DNA from: Cryptomeria japonica | Lineage: Eukaryota > Streptophyta > Pinopsida > Cupressales > Cupressaceae | DNA length: 64,000 bases | Assembly (NCBI RefSeq): GCF_030272615.1 | Contig: NC_081412.1 | Coordinates: 344,093,870 to 344,157,869, forward strand | Reading direction: 5' to 3' | Shown: positions 21,561-34,149 of the stretch, piece after piece | Layout: every line of letters begins with the position of its first letter | How positions within the stretch are numbered: the stretch's first letter is position 1 | The notes under the pieces: model-generated | What the model was told of the DNA's origin: nothing | The model's database searches: none | Seen by the model: only the letters and a program-made list of their open reading frames with translations | Program-made: the position numbers and the translations under genes

Positions 21561-24415
21561 TTATGCAAAGGATTGGACAAAAGGGATGGAAGGATGGAAA
21601 ATATGCATTGGATAATGGATAGGGTATTGGAAGAATTGGGCTTTAGTGGATGGAAATGAAGGCAAGATTGACATTGGCACACACCTTGAGGGGTGATGGA
21701 TTGATGGAGGAAAAATGGATCTCAGATTGTGAGATTTGGATGGAGGAATAGCTTGGGATTTTGGGACATAAGGGCCCAAAATGGATGAAGAAGGTGATGG
21801 AGGAACAAATTTGAGAGGGTTGGATGGAGGAATAGCAACTTTGGATGCCAAGTTGGATGTTTCTTTAGGCTTTTGTGCTTCAAGGAGACGCTTAGGGATC
21901 CACATGGTTTTTGATTTTTCATGCTTTTGTGATTCCTTGGAGTGCATTGCTTGCACAAGGGATTTAGGAAACCATATATATTTTGACTTTTCTTTATTTT
22001 GCTCAGTGGGCCTTTGTAACCTTTTGGATTCATTTTTTTCTTTATAGATCATATTGTTCTTTGTTTTGACATGTCGATTATATTGGACATGTTGATCCTT
22101 GAATACATGTGGATTTCTAGACTTATGACTTTTATACTTGGCATCCAAATTTCTTGGAGGGGGAAAGGAATGCGTGGATGGATATGAATGAAATGGAGTT
22201 CTTTTGGATGGATGAAATTTACTCAAGGATGTGTGCCTTTGTTGACCTTGCATAAAGGATGAAGGGATATAAGGACCTAAGATGGATGGAAGATATGAAG
22301 GGGAAGGTGTATGTTTTGATTTTGATGGAGGGATACCAACGTCTTGAGAGTGACTTGTGTAGACATAAACCTTAAGATTTTCTTTAACATGAAGAGATTT
22401 TTTTTATGAAGGTCTACTCCTTTGCCTTTATGAATATCTTGACTTGTAGGAGACTCTTTTCTTTGGGAAGAAGACGCAAGTCCATTATGAGGTGGATATG
22501 GTATGAGAGAAATAATGAGATCTTGAAGTGGATCGGATTGCACCAAAGTGGAAGAACCCATTATGCATGTCGAGGGTTCATGAACATCTTGCACTGACAT
22601 GTTAGAATCATGAGGGGGACTAGGATCATGAGGGGGATTAGGATTGTGTAGTGGACATGGTTCAATGACAGGCTCTTCAAGAGATGGAATGGGATCATCA
22701 AAAGAAATGCGATCTTGGAGTGTATATGCTGGATTAGGATGTGGAGATGGAGGAACAAGTGGATCTTGTGGAGGATCTGAAGGAATGATAGGGTCTTGTG
22801 TTGGAAATGAACTTGGAAGGATACTTTGATCTTGACAAGGAGGAAGATCATTGGATTCCTCTTTAAAATTGCTTTGCTCTTGACTTTTAATGGGATCATC
22901 AGAAAGGATAGAAAGGATATCTTGATCTTTCTTAGGAAGTGGAATGTCAATGGGGTTTGAAAGGACATTTTTTTCATGAAATGGAAGGGGATCATTTGGG
23001 ATTGGATGAACTGGGATATCTTGATCTTGCTCAAGGAATGGAGTGTCAATAGGACTTTGGATAGGATGGACAAGAATAGGGGAATCATCGTGAGTGTCTG
23101 GGAATATGGGGCCCTGGTCAACAATTGGATGGGATGATAAGGTTTCAGGATCTTGATCTTGATTTTTTTTAGGACTCACTTCTTTGTGCTCTAAATTATC
23201 CTCTTGACATGGGGTTGGACTTTGGATATGCATGGGGGGTTCTGACAAGGAATCAATGTTTTGGCATGAAGGAAATACACTTTGAACAATTGTGATGGAT
23301 TCTGGCAAGGAATCAATGCTTGAACATGAGGAAGAGGGACTTCGAATGGGGTCCTCTAAAATAGGTAATGGCAGTAAAGTGCATGGTGGCATTGGGTCTT
23401 GTATTTCTGAAACATGACAAGGATGTGCATCATGAATTGGATTATTGATTATGGATAGCTCTTGGATAATTTCATCCTTGGGTGTATTGTTTGATGAGGA
23501 CAATATAGATGGTTCTTGTGAAACTTCTAAAGGTGTAGGGATAGATGCCACTGGAGAGTCAACTTGCTTGTGAGGGGATGAGGCATTGCTAGACATAAGT
23601 GTATTATCTTGATCTTCCTCAAAGAACTCACTTGGTAGTTTCCTTAAGAGCATTGCAATAAAGCCACCTTTCTTTTTAGGTTTTGACATGATTGGATCTG
23701 GAATTTGAACTTGTTTTTGGTTTGATGTCATGTTTTGATTTTGAACTTGGTTCAATTGTTCTGACATGTTTGAAACTTGGGTTGGTTTGTGCTGCAACCT
23801 TTGTTTTTGAATGTTTGGTTGTTGTTGTTGACATTGATATGTTGATTGAACTTGTTGATATTCCACCATTGGTTGAACCATTTGTTGACATTGTATAGTT
23901 GGTTGGACATATTGTTGAAATTGGACCATTGGTTGTATTGGTTGCATATGTTGAACAATTGGTTGAGCCATTGGTTGTATTGGTTGAAAATCTGATTGAT
24001 AGTAAACACCTTCTTGTTCTTGTTGTGGAGGTGCATAATGTTGAAATTGATGTTGTCTCTTTTCTTGACATTGTTTCATCATCTCTATTTGGGAGAGGAG
24101 AGCTGGTATGTCTGATCGTTCAAGAAGAGATCTTACATCAATTGGCTCAATCTTTGGATTTTGACCTGGAAATTTTTGAAACACTTTGGACATTTGTGAT
24201 CTAATTTTCTGAATGTTTTTCACTCTTTGTTCCAAAATCTCATTTTCTTGAGCTAGTCTCTCCTCTAGTTTTTGTATTTGGAGACTTGTTTCATCATAAA
24301 AAGTTTGATCAATGTTGCCTTGTTGTTGGGTTGGATAGAATTGTGATTGCATTGTCGGTTGATATGTCAAACTTTGTTGCATCATTGGTGCTTGGAACCT
24401 TGTTTCAATAGACAT
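21561..24415 (-). CDS. Element G long ORF, Gln/Pro/Ser-rich, one frame slip
   Basis: I recognise no family. The protein starts best at the ATG at 24415 (MSIETRF), although the frame is open to 24481. Residues 1-110 contain a short Gln/Glu-rich helical stretch (LEERLAQENEILEQRV). About 130 Gln-rich residues follow, then a long low-complexity region rich in Pro, Ser, Asp and Ile, with no stop for some 670 codons. At the T8 run 22398-22405 the frame shifts. Reading past it in the next frame adds about 280 codons to 21561, and the sequence style is continuous (PPSKSKH... into the ILGPY/SFMQGQQ region). That part has a doubled motif, KSKYIWFPKSLVQA and KSKTMWIPKRLLEA. With the slip treated as one nucleotide the product is about 950 residues. 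It may be a structural or accessory protein of the element. It has no membrane segment or zinc knuckle. Confidence 0.6.
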
Positions 24416-26642
24416 GTCACTATGCAAATGCAATATTTTTGGAAGTTTTTTGATTTTAAAAGGATGATGTATGATATGCAACTAAATGCAAACTAAATAA
24501 ATGAAAATGCAACCTATGGCAAGAATGCAACCTATGTTTTTGGTTGTTTTGGAGATTTTGACAAACTTTTGAATGCAAATCTAAAAGAGAGACCCTTAGG
24601 AAATCGGAATGACGTCTAGACCTCAAAGGACAAAAGGACCAAGTGACAAAAGGACAAGATGACAATGTCTCCCCTATATGCTTGGATACTAAGCTAGGTT
24701 TGACAAAATGACATTGATGACAAAAAGACAAAAGTTGGATACGGTCTAGACTTCCTAACAATGACTTAGGGTTTATCAAAGATCTAGATTACTCAAGTAT
24801 GACAAAACTTAATTTTGACACTATATGCAAAGGGACAATTACTATGCAAATGACCCTAATATGATATGATAATGACCTAAGCTTAATGAAGAGACCTAGG
24901 GTAAGCAATGTATGACAATGGTATGACTTTAATGCAAGAGGACATATGCAAATGGATGACTTTTATTGAAAAGAGTATGACTTAGGTGAAACCTAACCTT
25001 GGTACTTGACAATGAACTTTGCAAAATGCAACCTAGGATGAACCTAAATGTAAGTGACATGCTTGTTGAGACAAGATTTTGAACAATATTTGACAACCAT
25101 GTTTGAAGATGAGTTTTGAATCTTGATAAACTTTTGTTGGATGAATGTCTCTTGTGTTTAATCGTATGTTGGATCAATTTGTTTTGCTATTTGAAATGGG
25201 ATGCAATTCAACTTTTGACAAGCAAAGAATACAAGATATTGCAACTTAGACTCAAGACACTCATGCTCATTTCCACATTTCTTATGGTAGGCAAAGACAT
25301 TAGGTACTTGAGAGGTAGACTCATTATGAGATTCAAGGAGAATACATAGATGCTTGACCCCACGGGCTCCCCTCCACGACACTCACTTCTCAGGGCAGCC
25401 AAGCATCAGTCCCCATGGAATCTCCCCATGGCGAACTTAGTATCTCTTCCAAGTATTCGAATTTGTCCTTCTCAAGCAACTAGAAGGGTTTTTGGCCTCT
25501 AAAAACAAGGTGTTTAGTAAGGATTTCTGTTAAGCATTACTCCTTGATGTCACGCAAGTATGATTGAGACATTAAGCCCATCAAGATACCAAACAAATGT
25601 AGTCGTGCAAGCACGATTTAGACCAAAAGGCCCTACTTAGATGTTGATATGAGAAAGAGTTTCAAGGGGTATCACTTCCCAAGTAACTGCAATTCCCACG
25701 TAACACTTCCTTCAAAGCTTTCGCTCATCAGGTATTTTTTTATAGTGAGTTAGAATGCCAAGGAATTCTAGCTGTACTCACTTTGGGTCGTTCCCTTCTC
25801 ACGATTATCACTTGCTTGCAAAAGCAAAGTGGTCGGGAAGGCAGGCCCTCTAAGGGTGACAAACAATCAAAGACATGAGCATGGTATTGAAGATCTAGAT
25901 TTCTGATCACCCTAAAAGGATGAGAGCATACTCTCCTACTCCAATGTCAAACTCAACAATCAAATCAAAAACATGTTTATTCCAACCTATTTAGAAATCA
26001 CTAGGTGCCTAAAACATTAATTTCAAACACAAAGTTTAGTTGTTTCTCTAAGGCAACCTGCAAAACCCAAGTTAGAAGTTTGATATGCTTATTCTTTGAC
26101 TATCGAACCTGCATAAAGTATGTTAGTAGTTTGTGAAATAATTCTTTGTCAAGCGTTTCGCCACAAAGCTACCAACAATGTTAGAAAATCAAGAGAAATG
26201 AATCACCATCAAAATTAATCCATAAATTTTGTGATTCTTTGTCCTCTTAGATTAATCTATGTGAAATTTATCAAATTTACCACCCTAGATTAATCTAGAT
26301 AAAATTTGCATGAATGCATGATTAATTTGCCAAGCTAAATTAATCTAGATGAAAGTTGCATGATTTTGTTTTTTTCAAAATTTTGACCATTTACAGAAGC
26401 ATAATTAAAAATATCATAACTTTGTCAATATTTATCCAAATTACAAACCGTAAAATGATCTAGAAAGGTAACAACGTGGTCTAATAAACCCAGAAATAGT
26501 TTATTTTAATTCTGTATGATATTTTTTACGTTATCAATTGATTATGACTGTTTTTTTCTTCGAAGAAAAATCTGCAATTTCTCCACAAAAAAATCTGCAA
26601 CTTCACAAAACATTCAAAAAAATATTAGATCCAAGCATGTTC
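24416..26642 (-). other. Element G 5' leader region
   Basis: This is about 2.2 kb between the 5' LTR and the long ORF. No coding domain is seen. A patch at about 25345-25480 is visibly more GC-rich than its surroundings and could be captured sequence. Short open frames (24456-24779, 24929-25177, 25158-25382) show no recognisable similarity. Confidence 0.5.
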
Positions 26643-26662
26643 ACATCGGATTCACCAATTAA
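26643..26662 (-). other. Element G primer binding site region
   Basis: After the LTR end, the minus strand reads TTAATTGGTGAATCCGATG. TGGTGAATCC starts with the TGG expected of a tRNA-complementary primer site but is not the tRNA-Met site. The tRNA is not identified. Confidence 0.5.
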
Positions 26663-27941
26663 TGTAGCATAGGAAATAGGAATCATCAAAGCAATATATA
26701 TAAAGACATATTAATCATTATTAGCTCAATCACAAACACACATTGCAATGATCTAATCCTAAGCACACTTAATAGAGACATGAAATCAAAGCATTCAAAA
26801 TGAAAGATTATGCAAACCTAATGCAGAATTGAATGCTCCTTCCATGCGGCTCCATTGTTCTTCTTTCCTCTTCAATGGATTTGTGGATCTCACCTACAAG
26901 TGCACATACAATTGAAAGCAAGATTGATGAAAAGCTCAAGAGTACTAGAAGCGTAAGTTCGATAGTTTGATTAAGAATTCGGATTCGGGATTCGGGATTC
27001 GGGATTCAAGGGGTTTGATTGAAGAAATTCATCCAATTTATAGAAGAATTGGATAAATGACAAGATTAGCGTGATGCAATTCAAATGGAAATTGCAAATC
27101 AATATGACAAATTATGCACTTTCCATGCACAATTTGATTGATTGATAATTCATGACAAATTATGACACATTCTATGTCAAAATTGATTGATTACCAATTA
27201 TGACAATTTATGACAAATTGAAATGTCATTCCCATAGAATTAGGAGATGAAATAGGAGGGAAAAGAAATTAGAAATTAAGAAAATTAGAAAATTGAAATT
27301 GATGACAATTAGGAATTAGAAATTGGGTAAATTAATTAATAATCTTTCATTTATTAATTAATTCACAAAGAGGAATAATTAGCCAATTAAATAAAGATTT
27401 AATTGTAATGAGAAGACCTAGGATTAATAAATAATTTAGTAATCCTAGAGGAAGAAATGACAAATTAGGTTAAATGACTAAATCATGAAACCCTAAAGAG
27501 ATGGATTAGCAATGCAAAGATGACAATTAGGTCTTGACAAAGGATAGTTGATATCGATTCGATCATGATTTTGAATTGATAAATGAGCAATGTGATAAAT
27601 GATTTAATTGATGCGCCAATTGACGAGGAACAATGACAAATTGATCCAAATTGACATGATTGAAAAGGACAAGGATTGATGACGAATCGATCGCAATATG
27701 ACAAGATTGACAAAAGGACAAAGATCGACCAAAATCATGATTAAAGATTGATATCGACAAGACCTAATTCAAAAGCAAGACAAATGAAGAATACAGAAGA
27801 ATGACTCGATGCTCGCAAATGATAAAGATCAAGTGCGTGACATAGGAGAAATGTTAATGCGACGCAAAAACCTAAAATGAGGCAATGCGCAAATGTTAAA
27901 GTATGACCTCGCAAGCGTTTGACCATTTTTAGGTGTCTACA
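26663..27941 (-). repeat. Element G 5' LTR, 1279 bp
   Basis: It is about 99.7% identical to 18189-19467 over the full length and is flanked on the right by the GAATG duplication (27942-27946). Confidence 0.92.
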
Positions 27942-27946
27942 GAATG

Positions 27947-30838
27947 ATAAGATCATAGTGACATTCTGCTATTAGGATTAAAAATACAATTTTCTTATTG
28001 CATATCACTCTTTTTTTTTTGTTAAAGGAAGTTAATATGAGAGAGATACTTTTACTAAGATTTAATGTATAAACAACTAATCAATCATTTTCCCATTTTA
28101 GTTCAATTTTAGCAACCATAAGGGATTTTGTTTTATAAGGGTTATAACATGGATACCTAGTTGAGTCCACACAATTATCAAATAAAGCTGGTGAGGATTA
28201 TTGGTTATAATTACAACATAAATGACTAAATATATTCATCTAATATAGTGGAATATAATTAACATGGCGTTGCTCATTTAAGAGGATAAAAGTAATTACC
28301 TATATGTTGATCATCCTTTAGAATCCAACTTAGAAATTATAACATTAATTCTATCTTTGCTTTCCCATACTCATTTGTTCAATTTGCATGCTTAATAACA
28401 AGCTAATCCAATGATGTAACCTAGCAAGATTCTTTCCACTATTACTACGTTTGATTAACCTTATCAAAATACTTTTTCCACAACTTTAATTACAATGTTT
28501 TAAATACTATGCCATCATCATAATTTACAATGTTTTATGAACCTAAATAACTACATTTATCCAGATGAATAATGTTATGCACTTAGATTTGAATTCATTA
28601 AATTTCCACCATATACTTATGCAAGAATACAACCATACATGGTAATTTAAAGCATAAAACAAAGTAAGCTAAACACATAGCATAACACAGATATGATCTC
28701 GGAGTTCACCCCTAAAGGGCTACATCTCCGGGTCTGCTCAACTGCAAGACCCCTCTGGCATTTAATATAGTTAAGATTACAAATTTACATTTTTTTATTT
28801 TTTTTACATCTCTGCCCTTTAGGCGAATCACATATACAATTCAACATCTACCTCGATTGACTATTACATCGTGATCCCTTTTAGAAGCGGGTCAAATTGA
28901 ATCATAACAAAAAAAAAACCTATGTTCTCTTGTTTGACGGTACCCTAACTAGGGGCTTGACCGTCTTATAACCAACCACTATCATAACAAGTCTTACCAT
29001 TACATAACCAAGTTCTATTATAGAAATTTAGACCTTCATAGGCATTATCCGGTAGAGGTATTCGTTTACCATATCTGTTTAACCATTAATGTCGACCAAG
29101 TTTATGGATTTGCTAAATTAACTTTTATTTAAAAATTCACCATTAACCCACCCTTAATACTTAGTCCATGTTAATAATACGTATTAACCCAAGCTTGACG
29201 TAGTCGATATGAAATTTAATAATTTGTATTAAAGTATGGATTTGCTATATGTTCGTTATCTAAATCCAACTATTATTCAATAATCTCGAATTAAATAATG
29301 CAAAAGAAATTGAATTTAAAATTAAATAATATAAAAAAACTGAATTTAAAACCTCTTAAACTAAATTAACTCCACTTATTAATTTAATTTGGTTTTTCTT
29401 TATTTTTATATATATATTCATATATTCTGCTTTTTTTTCTTTTTTTTAATTTAATTTGTATTTTTGAAGAAGAGCTCCCAAATCTGCTGCTCTAAAACTC
29501 CATCTTTTCCAAAAATTCCCAATCTCTCCTCCAAAGTCCATTATTTTTCCCAAAAAAAGACCAAAAGAAAGAACCCCCAAAACATTTCCCAACTAGTTTA
29601 AAATGAGAAACCCTATTTTTGCCCTAATTTTCAATTTTGAAATTAGGCATTTATTTTTTTTTTGAAAATAAAAGAAACATGAGAATGGAAATCATTATTT
29701 TCCATTACTCAATGAATCTAACTTGTTTTATTCTCATTAAAATTAACACGCTTCTGTTTCTTATTTAATCTCTAATTTTAATCTCTCAATATCAATTTAG
29801 GCTTACATTTTTATTTCGGAACTATTAACAAGGGTGAGATATTTAAATTAATTTAAATCTCAAAAATCGATCCTTTACACTATATAAATTTGCAAGTAAA
29901 AAGAATAATTTCCTTTTAAATAATCCAATTTTCCCTTTCTCTTCCAACATGCGAAAATGATTAATTTATTTCTATTTCCCACATGACTTTAAATCTTTCC
30001 TTTCTAAAACGCATAACTCATTAAAATCGTAGTTATTAAAATTAACTATTAAATTAACTCGCTACAACATAATAAAGAGACATTTTTAAATAAATGACTA
30101 ATCTAATGCAAGAGTCTTATTTATTCTAATTTCTCAACTACAAACGCGTAAATGTTACAAATGCGTAAATGAGCACACTAACCCAAGTTAAATACCTTAA
30201 GCTTGCTACAATAATAATTAAAGCAATCCCTTTAAATTAACGATTACTCGTATAGAAGAAACTACCTATTTACATTTCTATATCACTAATGTGCATGTCT
30301 ACTCATAAATTTGAATTTAATACTTAGAACAACAAACTCCACTTACCTTGCGCAAGGCATGCAAATCGAAGAAGTCCACCAAATCACATGACATGCAACC
30401 CAATGCAAGGAAAGCCCCATGAACCACACATGCAATGCTCACCTGACCATGGCTAAGGAAAGACAAGAGTTTTATAACCACCAAATCCGAATTCTAAGGA
30501 TGGAGGAGGCATATTCAACCTTGCAAATCCCAAAGGAGATGAACCTCGCCCTAGGCGGTGTTGTACCTGCAATCTCCTGCACCCATGAATTCATACAAGC
30601 ATGCATATACATATACATATTCAATGAAGGCGTTAGCTCAAGATTTATCACAAGGGTTAGGAACAATTACATTTACACGAGAATCAATGCAAAAGCACAA
30701 TAATAAGTATGCATAGTTATTTATATTATCTAAACTACACATTGCATCACGGCTAACCTACCATTCAAGAATGCCACATAGGAAGTCAATCAAGGTCAAA
30801 CGAGTTTTTACAAGTCCGACTAGGGTATGGGCATTTCA
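27947..30838. repeat. Element S, right segment
   Basis: This is about 2.9 kb of AT-rich sequence with poly-A/T runs around 28010, 28790 and 29400-29460. It ends GGGCATTTCA before AGTGT. The 94-codon frame at 30419-30703 shows no recognisable feature. No gene is supported. Confidence 0.55.
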
Positions 30839-33507
30839 AGTGTCTTTACCTTCTGAAGTACTTTATTCTTCTTTTGTATGGCCATCTATTTTTCTTGTTC
30901 GGCCTTTGCTTTGCAGAGTTCACTGAAATCAATGAGTGTTTGCCCCTTTAATTTTGATATATCCACATTGGGCAACACTATTGGTTTAGATAAATCAACT
31001 TTGAAGCTATGCTTTTTCACCTTCTTCTCTTTACCTTTGGTCGGTTGGACCAAGACAATAGCTTGAGAGGCTTGGTGACCCTTGGTAGGTTGCTCGGTAG
31101 AGGCAACACTTTGGTCAGTTCCTGTAGCTGTTGTGGTGTCTTTCGGTGCCTCGGTACTGGGTGTCTCAGCTGCTACATTTTCGGTGCTCGAAGGTGTTTC
31201 AGAGGTCTGTTCTTAAGTAGTCTCTTCTCCTGTTGTAGACTTGTGACCTTTGGTGCCTTGTGTTGTATCCTGAAGAGCTTCAATAGAGATAGGTGGATTG
31301 ATTAGTGGATAAGGTTGAACTTGTTCTAAAATGGATTCACTCAATACAAGTTTTGCATATGTAGTGCCTTCTATCATTTCCTGCTATGGTTCCTCTGTAT
31401 CCATGACATCTTCATCAATTTGAGTAGTGTCAGCCGAGTCTTGTCCGGTAACATCAGGACCGTGCTCAGTGACATCAACAATTTCAACTGTAGATTGTTC
31501 ACCAGCATCTTTAGTTTTGAAGATTTCCTGCCATTTTGCTTTTGTCTCATTCTCTACGTCAATGTATAGCCCATTCATCAGTTTTAAGGCTCTTTGTTTG
31601 ACAAGAAATTTTGAATTGTAGGTTGTCAAATGTTCCTTTATTTCTACTACAGACATATCAGGAAATAGATGGACTAGACTTCTTTCTTTGATTTGTTTCT
31701 CTGAGTCCATTGCATATTTCCACCTATTATCAATATGCAAGTAAAGTTCATTTGGAAGTGACTTTACTAGTTCCAATAGAGCTAGCCGAAACTTTAGAAG
31801 TGTGCAAATGACAACTTCTTCAATTTGTCTCTTCTCATCATTATTTCTTGTTTCATACTTGACATATCTAAAAGAACCAAATCCACCGTATTCTTTCAGA
31901 TTGGCACAGAAGTTTTCAACACTATGTATATTTACCTTCTTGCTCTTGACAATCTAGAATTTGTTTGCATCTTCAGATTCTGTATCACTAGATTCTTTTG
32001 CCAGAATGAGTCTCTGAGTAGATTTCTTGTAGGTCTTGGTTACCTTGGAAGTAGTAACACTCTTTTGTTTCTTACTCGGTGATGCAACTGATGCTCTTGT
32101 ATTAGGTCTCTTTGTTGGAGGAGTCGGTAGGGCCTTTGAAGTGTCCAGTTTCTTTCTTTTCAACACTTTACCCTTAGGCAATTCGGTGCTCAGTATTATA
32201 GCTGCCTCTTGAGCTTCAGATTCCTCTTCGGTGATGGCAAGAGTGCCTTTGATAGGTGTGGAGGAAGAATCTTCTCCAAATTTCTCCGTTAAAACCTTTA
32301 TCATCTTTGTTGCTTTTCTTGTAGCTTTGGGTACTACAATGCTCATTTTTACTTTTCCCTTCACCTCTTCATAGGTTCCATACCTCAGCTCGGTAGCATG
32401 CCTTGGTAATGTAAGATATGCATCAATTTGTTGTTGTGTGATATCAAAGTCAATCTCGTAACCCATAGGTGGCAAAGATTGGGTTCTTGGTTCCACAGCA
32501 TTCACATAACAGTAATCAGTATCTACCTCAAAGCATATATCATCTTTATATTTCTCCACTAGCTGGGGTGGAATCCGGTACCTGTTGTGCATTTTCTCTT
32601 GAAATTTACTAAAGTAATCATCCATTATATCATTGAAATTATCACCTAGCTTCTTGATAAAGTCATTAATCTAATGGGTGAGTGGTCGGTGTAGCTCCCA
32701 AACTACTTTACCAACTAATGGAAAGAATTTCTCAAAGTAGAAAAACATGCATACAAGAAGTGAACCAAACCTTAGTGTATTTTTTGAGTTGTTCTTCTTC
32801 AGCTTCCTTATTGTGTTCAGGTTCTCAAACAGGTTCTTTAGTAACACTTCACATAAGTCAGTTTTCATTCCCTTTTTCACAATTTTATAAGCTATGTTAA
32901 CTGTGGCACAGGGTACACTGTTTTCCCTTGCAGATTGGAAGAAATAGTAACCGATTACTCTAATGGTAAACTTAAGTTCTGCATCAGTGACATTGTTCAA
33001 TTTCAGTCCTCTGTAATCAGATTCTACTCCGGTTAAACTGATTAATTCCTTCTATGATATCATCTTTTGAGCTCGTGCATGATCATAGATAGGATAATCG
33101 GTGATCACATGAATGATTTCCTTGGTGATTTTGAATGGTTGCTCTTCTAGCCACATAAAATCATCATGAACTCTACTCAAAACAAACTTAACCCATTGGG
33201 GCTTGAACACACAAGGATAGGTTAGGGCTTCAGTCAATCCTTTGATTTTGATGTGTTCATACTTGTTGTTTAATACACCATCGGTACATAGTTCATCATA
33301 GGTGTCTCTTATCTCAACATGACCGAGTTCTTCAACATGGCATTTGGTGAAGAAACTCACATCTTTGACTAACAAGACTCGATCTGGGATGAGTGAAAAG
33401 GCAGTTTTGTCATTTGGTTTAGAGGCAACTTTAAGAGTCAAAGAGTATTTCTGTGAGGGCTTCTCTACATTCTTGATAATAATGGGATCTTGGATCTTGG
33501 GCCCCAT
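30839..33507 (-). pseudogene. Element L ORF2, 5' portion, unknown protein
   Basis: I recognise no firm family. From the ATG at 33507 (MGPKIQDP) one frame runs to 30839 and, after removal of S, on to a stop at 16711: 1,120 codons with about nine in-frame nonsense codons and no frameshift seen. Residues 1-330 or so look globular. The stretch FMWLEEQPFKITKEIIHVIT resembles a motif seen in many plant transposon-derived hypothetical proteins. A basic segment follows at about residues 430-520 (KRKKLD, KRPNTR, SPSKKQK), possibly a nuclear signal, then a Thr/Glu/Ser-rich acidic tail and a Lys-rich helical end. Stops lie at 33052, 32671, 31954, 31384 and around 31213. It sits where pol would be, after ORF1 and before the polypurine tract. 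An env-like Sirevirus ORF is one alternative, but no signal peptide or membrane segment is visible. Confidence 0.65.
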
Positions 33508-34149
33508 TTAAGATTTCAGGTAAAAACTTAGCAAACTATCCTTAGGGTTTGATGGTTTACAAACAACAGACGCTTCACACTCAGCAGATAATAACAATTT
33601 GATAAGATTGATAAACTAGCTTAACAGTGTGATGAGATTGATGTAAATACCTTGAATTCACTTAGAATGAGGTTTGATCTCCTTGGAATCGCTTTGCTCT
33701 ACTCTTTTGAAAACTTGGTAAGTGTAAATGACTGCGAAAATGCTTTTAAGTACACGAAATACCTTATCGGGCTCCATACGGGTTAGGTCAAAAATATTAA
33801 ATGCACTCGGTTCACCTTTAACTGTTTTACTCTTTTTTTTGTTTGAACCGAGTAACCAAATTTCCTTCCGTTATCAACTTGACAGGCTTCATATATTCAC
33901 TGACCTGATAGGTTTCCTATAAAGTACTTTTGATAGAATTTCAAACTTACTAATGCATCTTAACTATGCAGATTTTGAATTTAGTACATAATAGAATAGG
34001 AACTGTTATGATTTTAACCTTCAAAGAATGCAGTCCCTTCATACCTTTACTGATTAATTTGGAATAGGTGCACCTAACTCGGTAGGTAAGGTGCTTTCAT
34101 TTGACACAGTTTCCTTCTTTTTCTAAATCATCTTTAATTTCTCTTTTAT
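33508..34149 (-). other. Spacer between L ORF1 and ORF2
   Basis: No coding frame in the L direction shows domain similarity here. The 64-codon plus-strand frame at 33728-33922 is not supported. Confidence 0.5.

Larger units (their letters stand above)
18189..27941 (-). mobile_element. Element G, young non-autonomous gypsy-type LTR element, 9.75 kb
   Basis: It is a complete minus-strand LTR retrotransposon: two 1,279-bp LTRs, an exact 5-bp duplication GAATG, and a GAGGGGCAAAA polypurine tract directly before a TGTAGACACC LTR start, a boundary style typical of plant Tat/Athila-type gypsy elements. The interior (about 7.2 kb) has one long Pro/Ser/Gln-rich reading frame and no recognisable protease, RT, RNase H or integrase, so it is a large retrotransposon derivative that depends on a partner. 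The LTRs differ at about four sites, so it is the youngest insertion in the nest. It lies inside S. Confidence 0.88.
17410..30838. mobile_element. Element S, probable 3.67-kb solo LTR split by element G
   Basis: The ends are TGTAATGCCC and GGGCATTTCA, a near-perfect 10-bp terminal inversion of TG...CA type, flanked by the exact 5-bp duplication AGTGT. With G and one GAATG copy removed it is 3,671 bp. No gag or pol motif and no internal long direct repeat were seen, so a solo LTR of a gypsy-type element is the simplest reading. TGTAATRCCC starts are common in plant gypsy LTRs. The orientation is not decided. Confidence 0.65.

Noticed and set aside
22561-24204. Several open frames overlapping the G long ORF on both strands
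   Set aside because: They are shadows of a repetitive Pro/Ser/Gln coding region.
30419-30703. 94-codon open frame in element S
   Set aside because: No motif or context supports it, and it overlaps an opposite-strand frame of similar length. It is a chance frame in non-coding repeat DNA.
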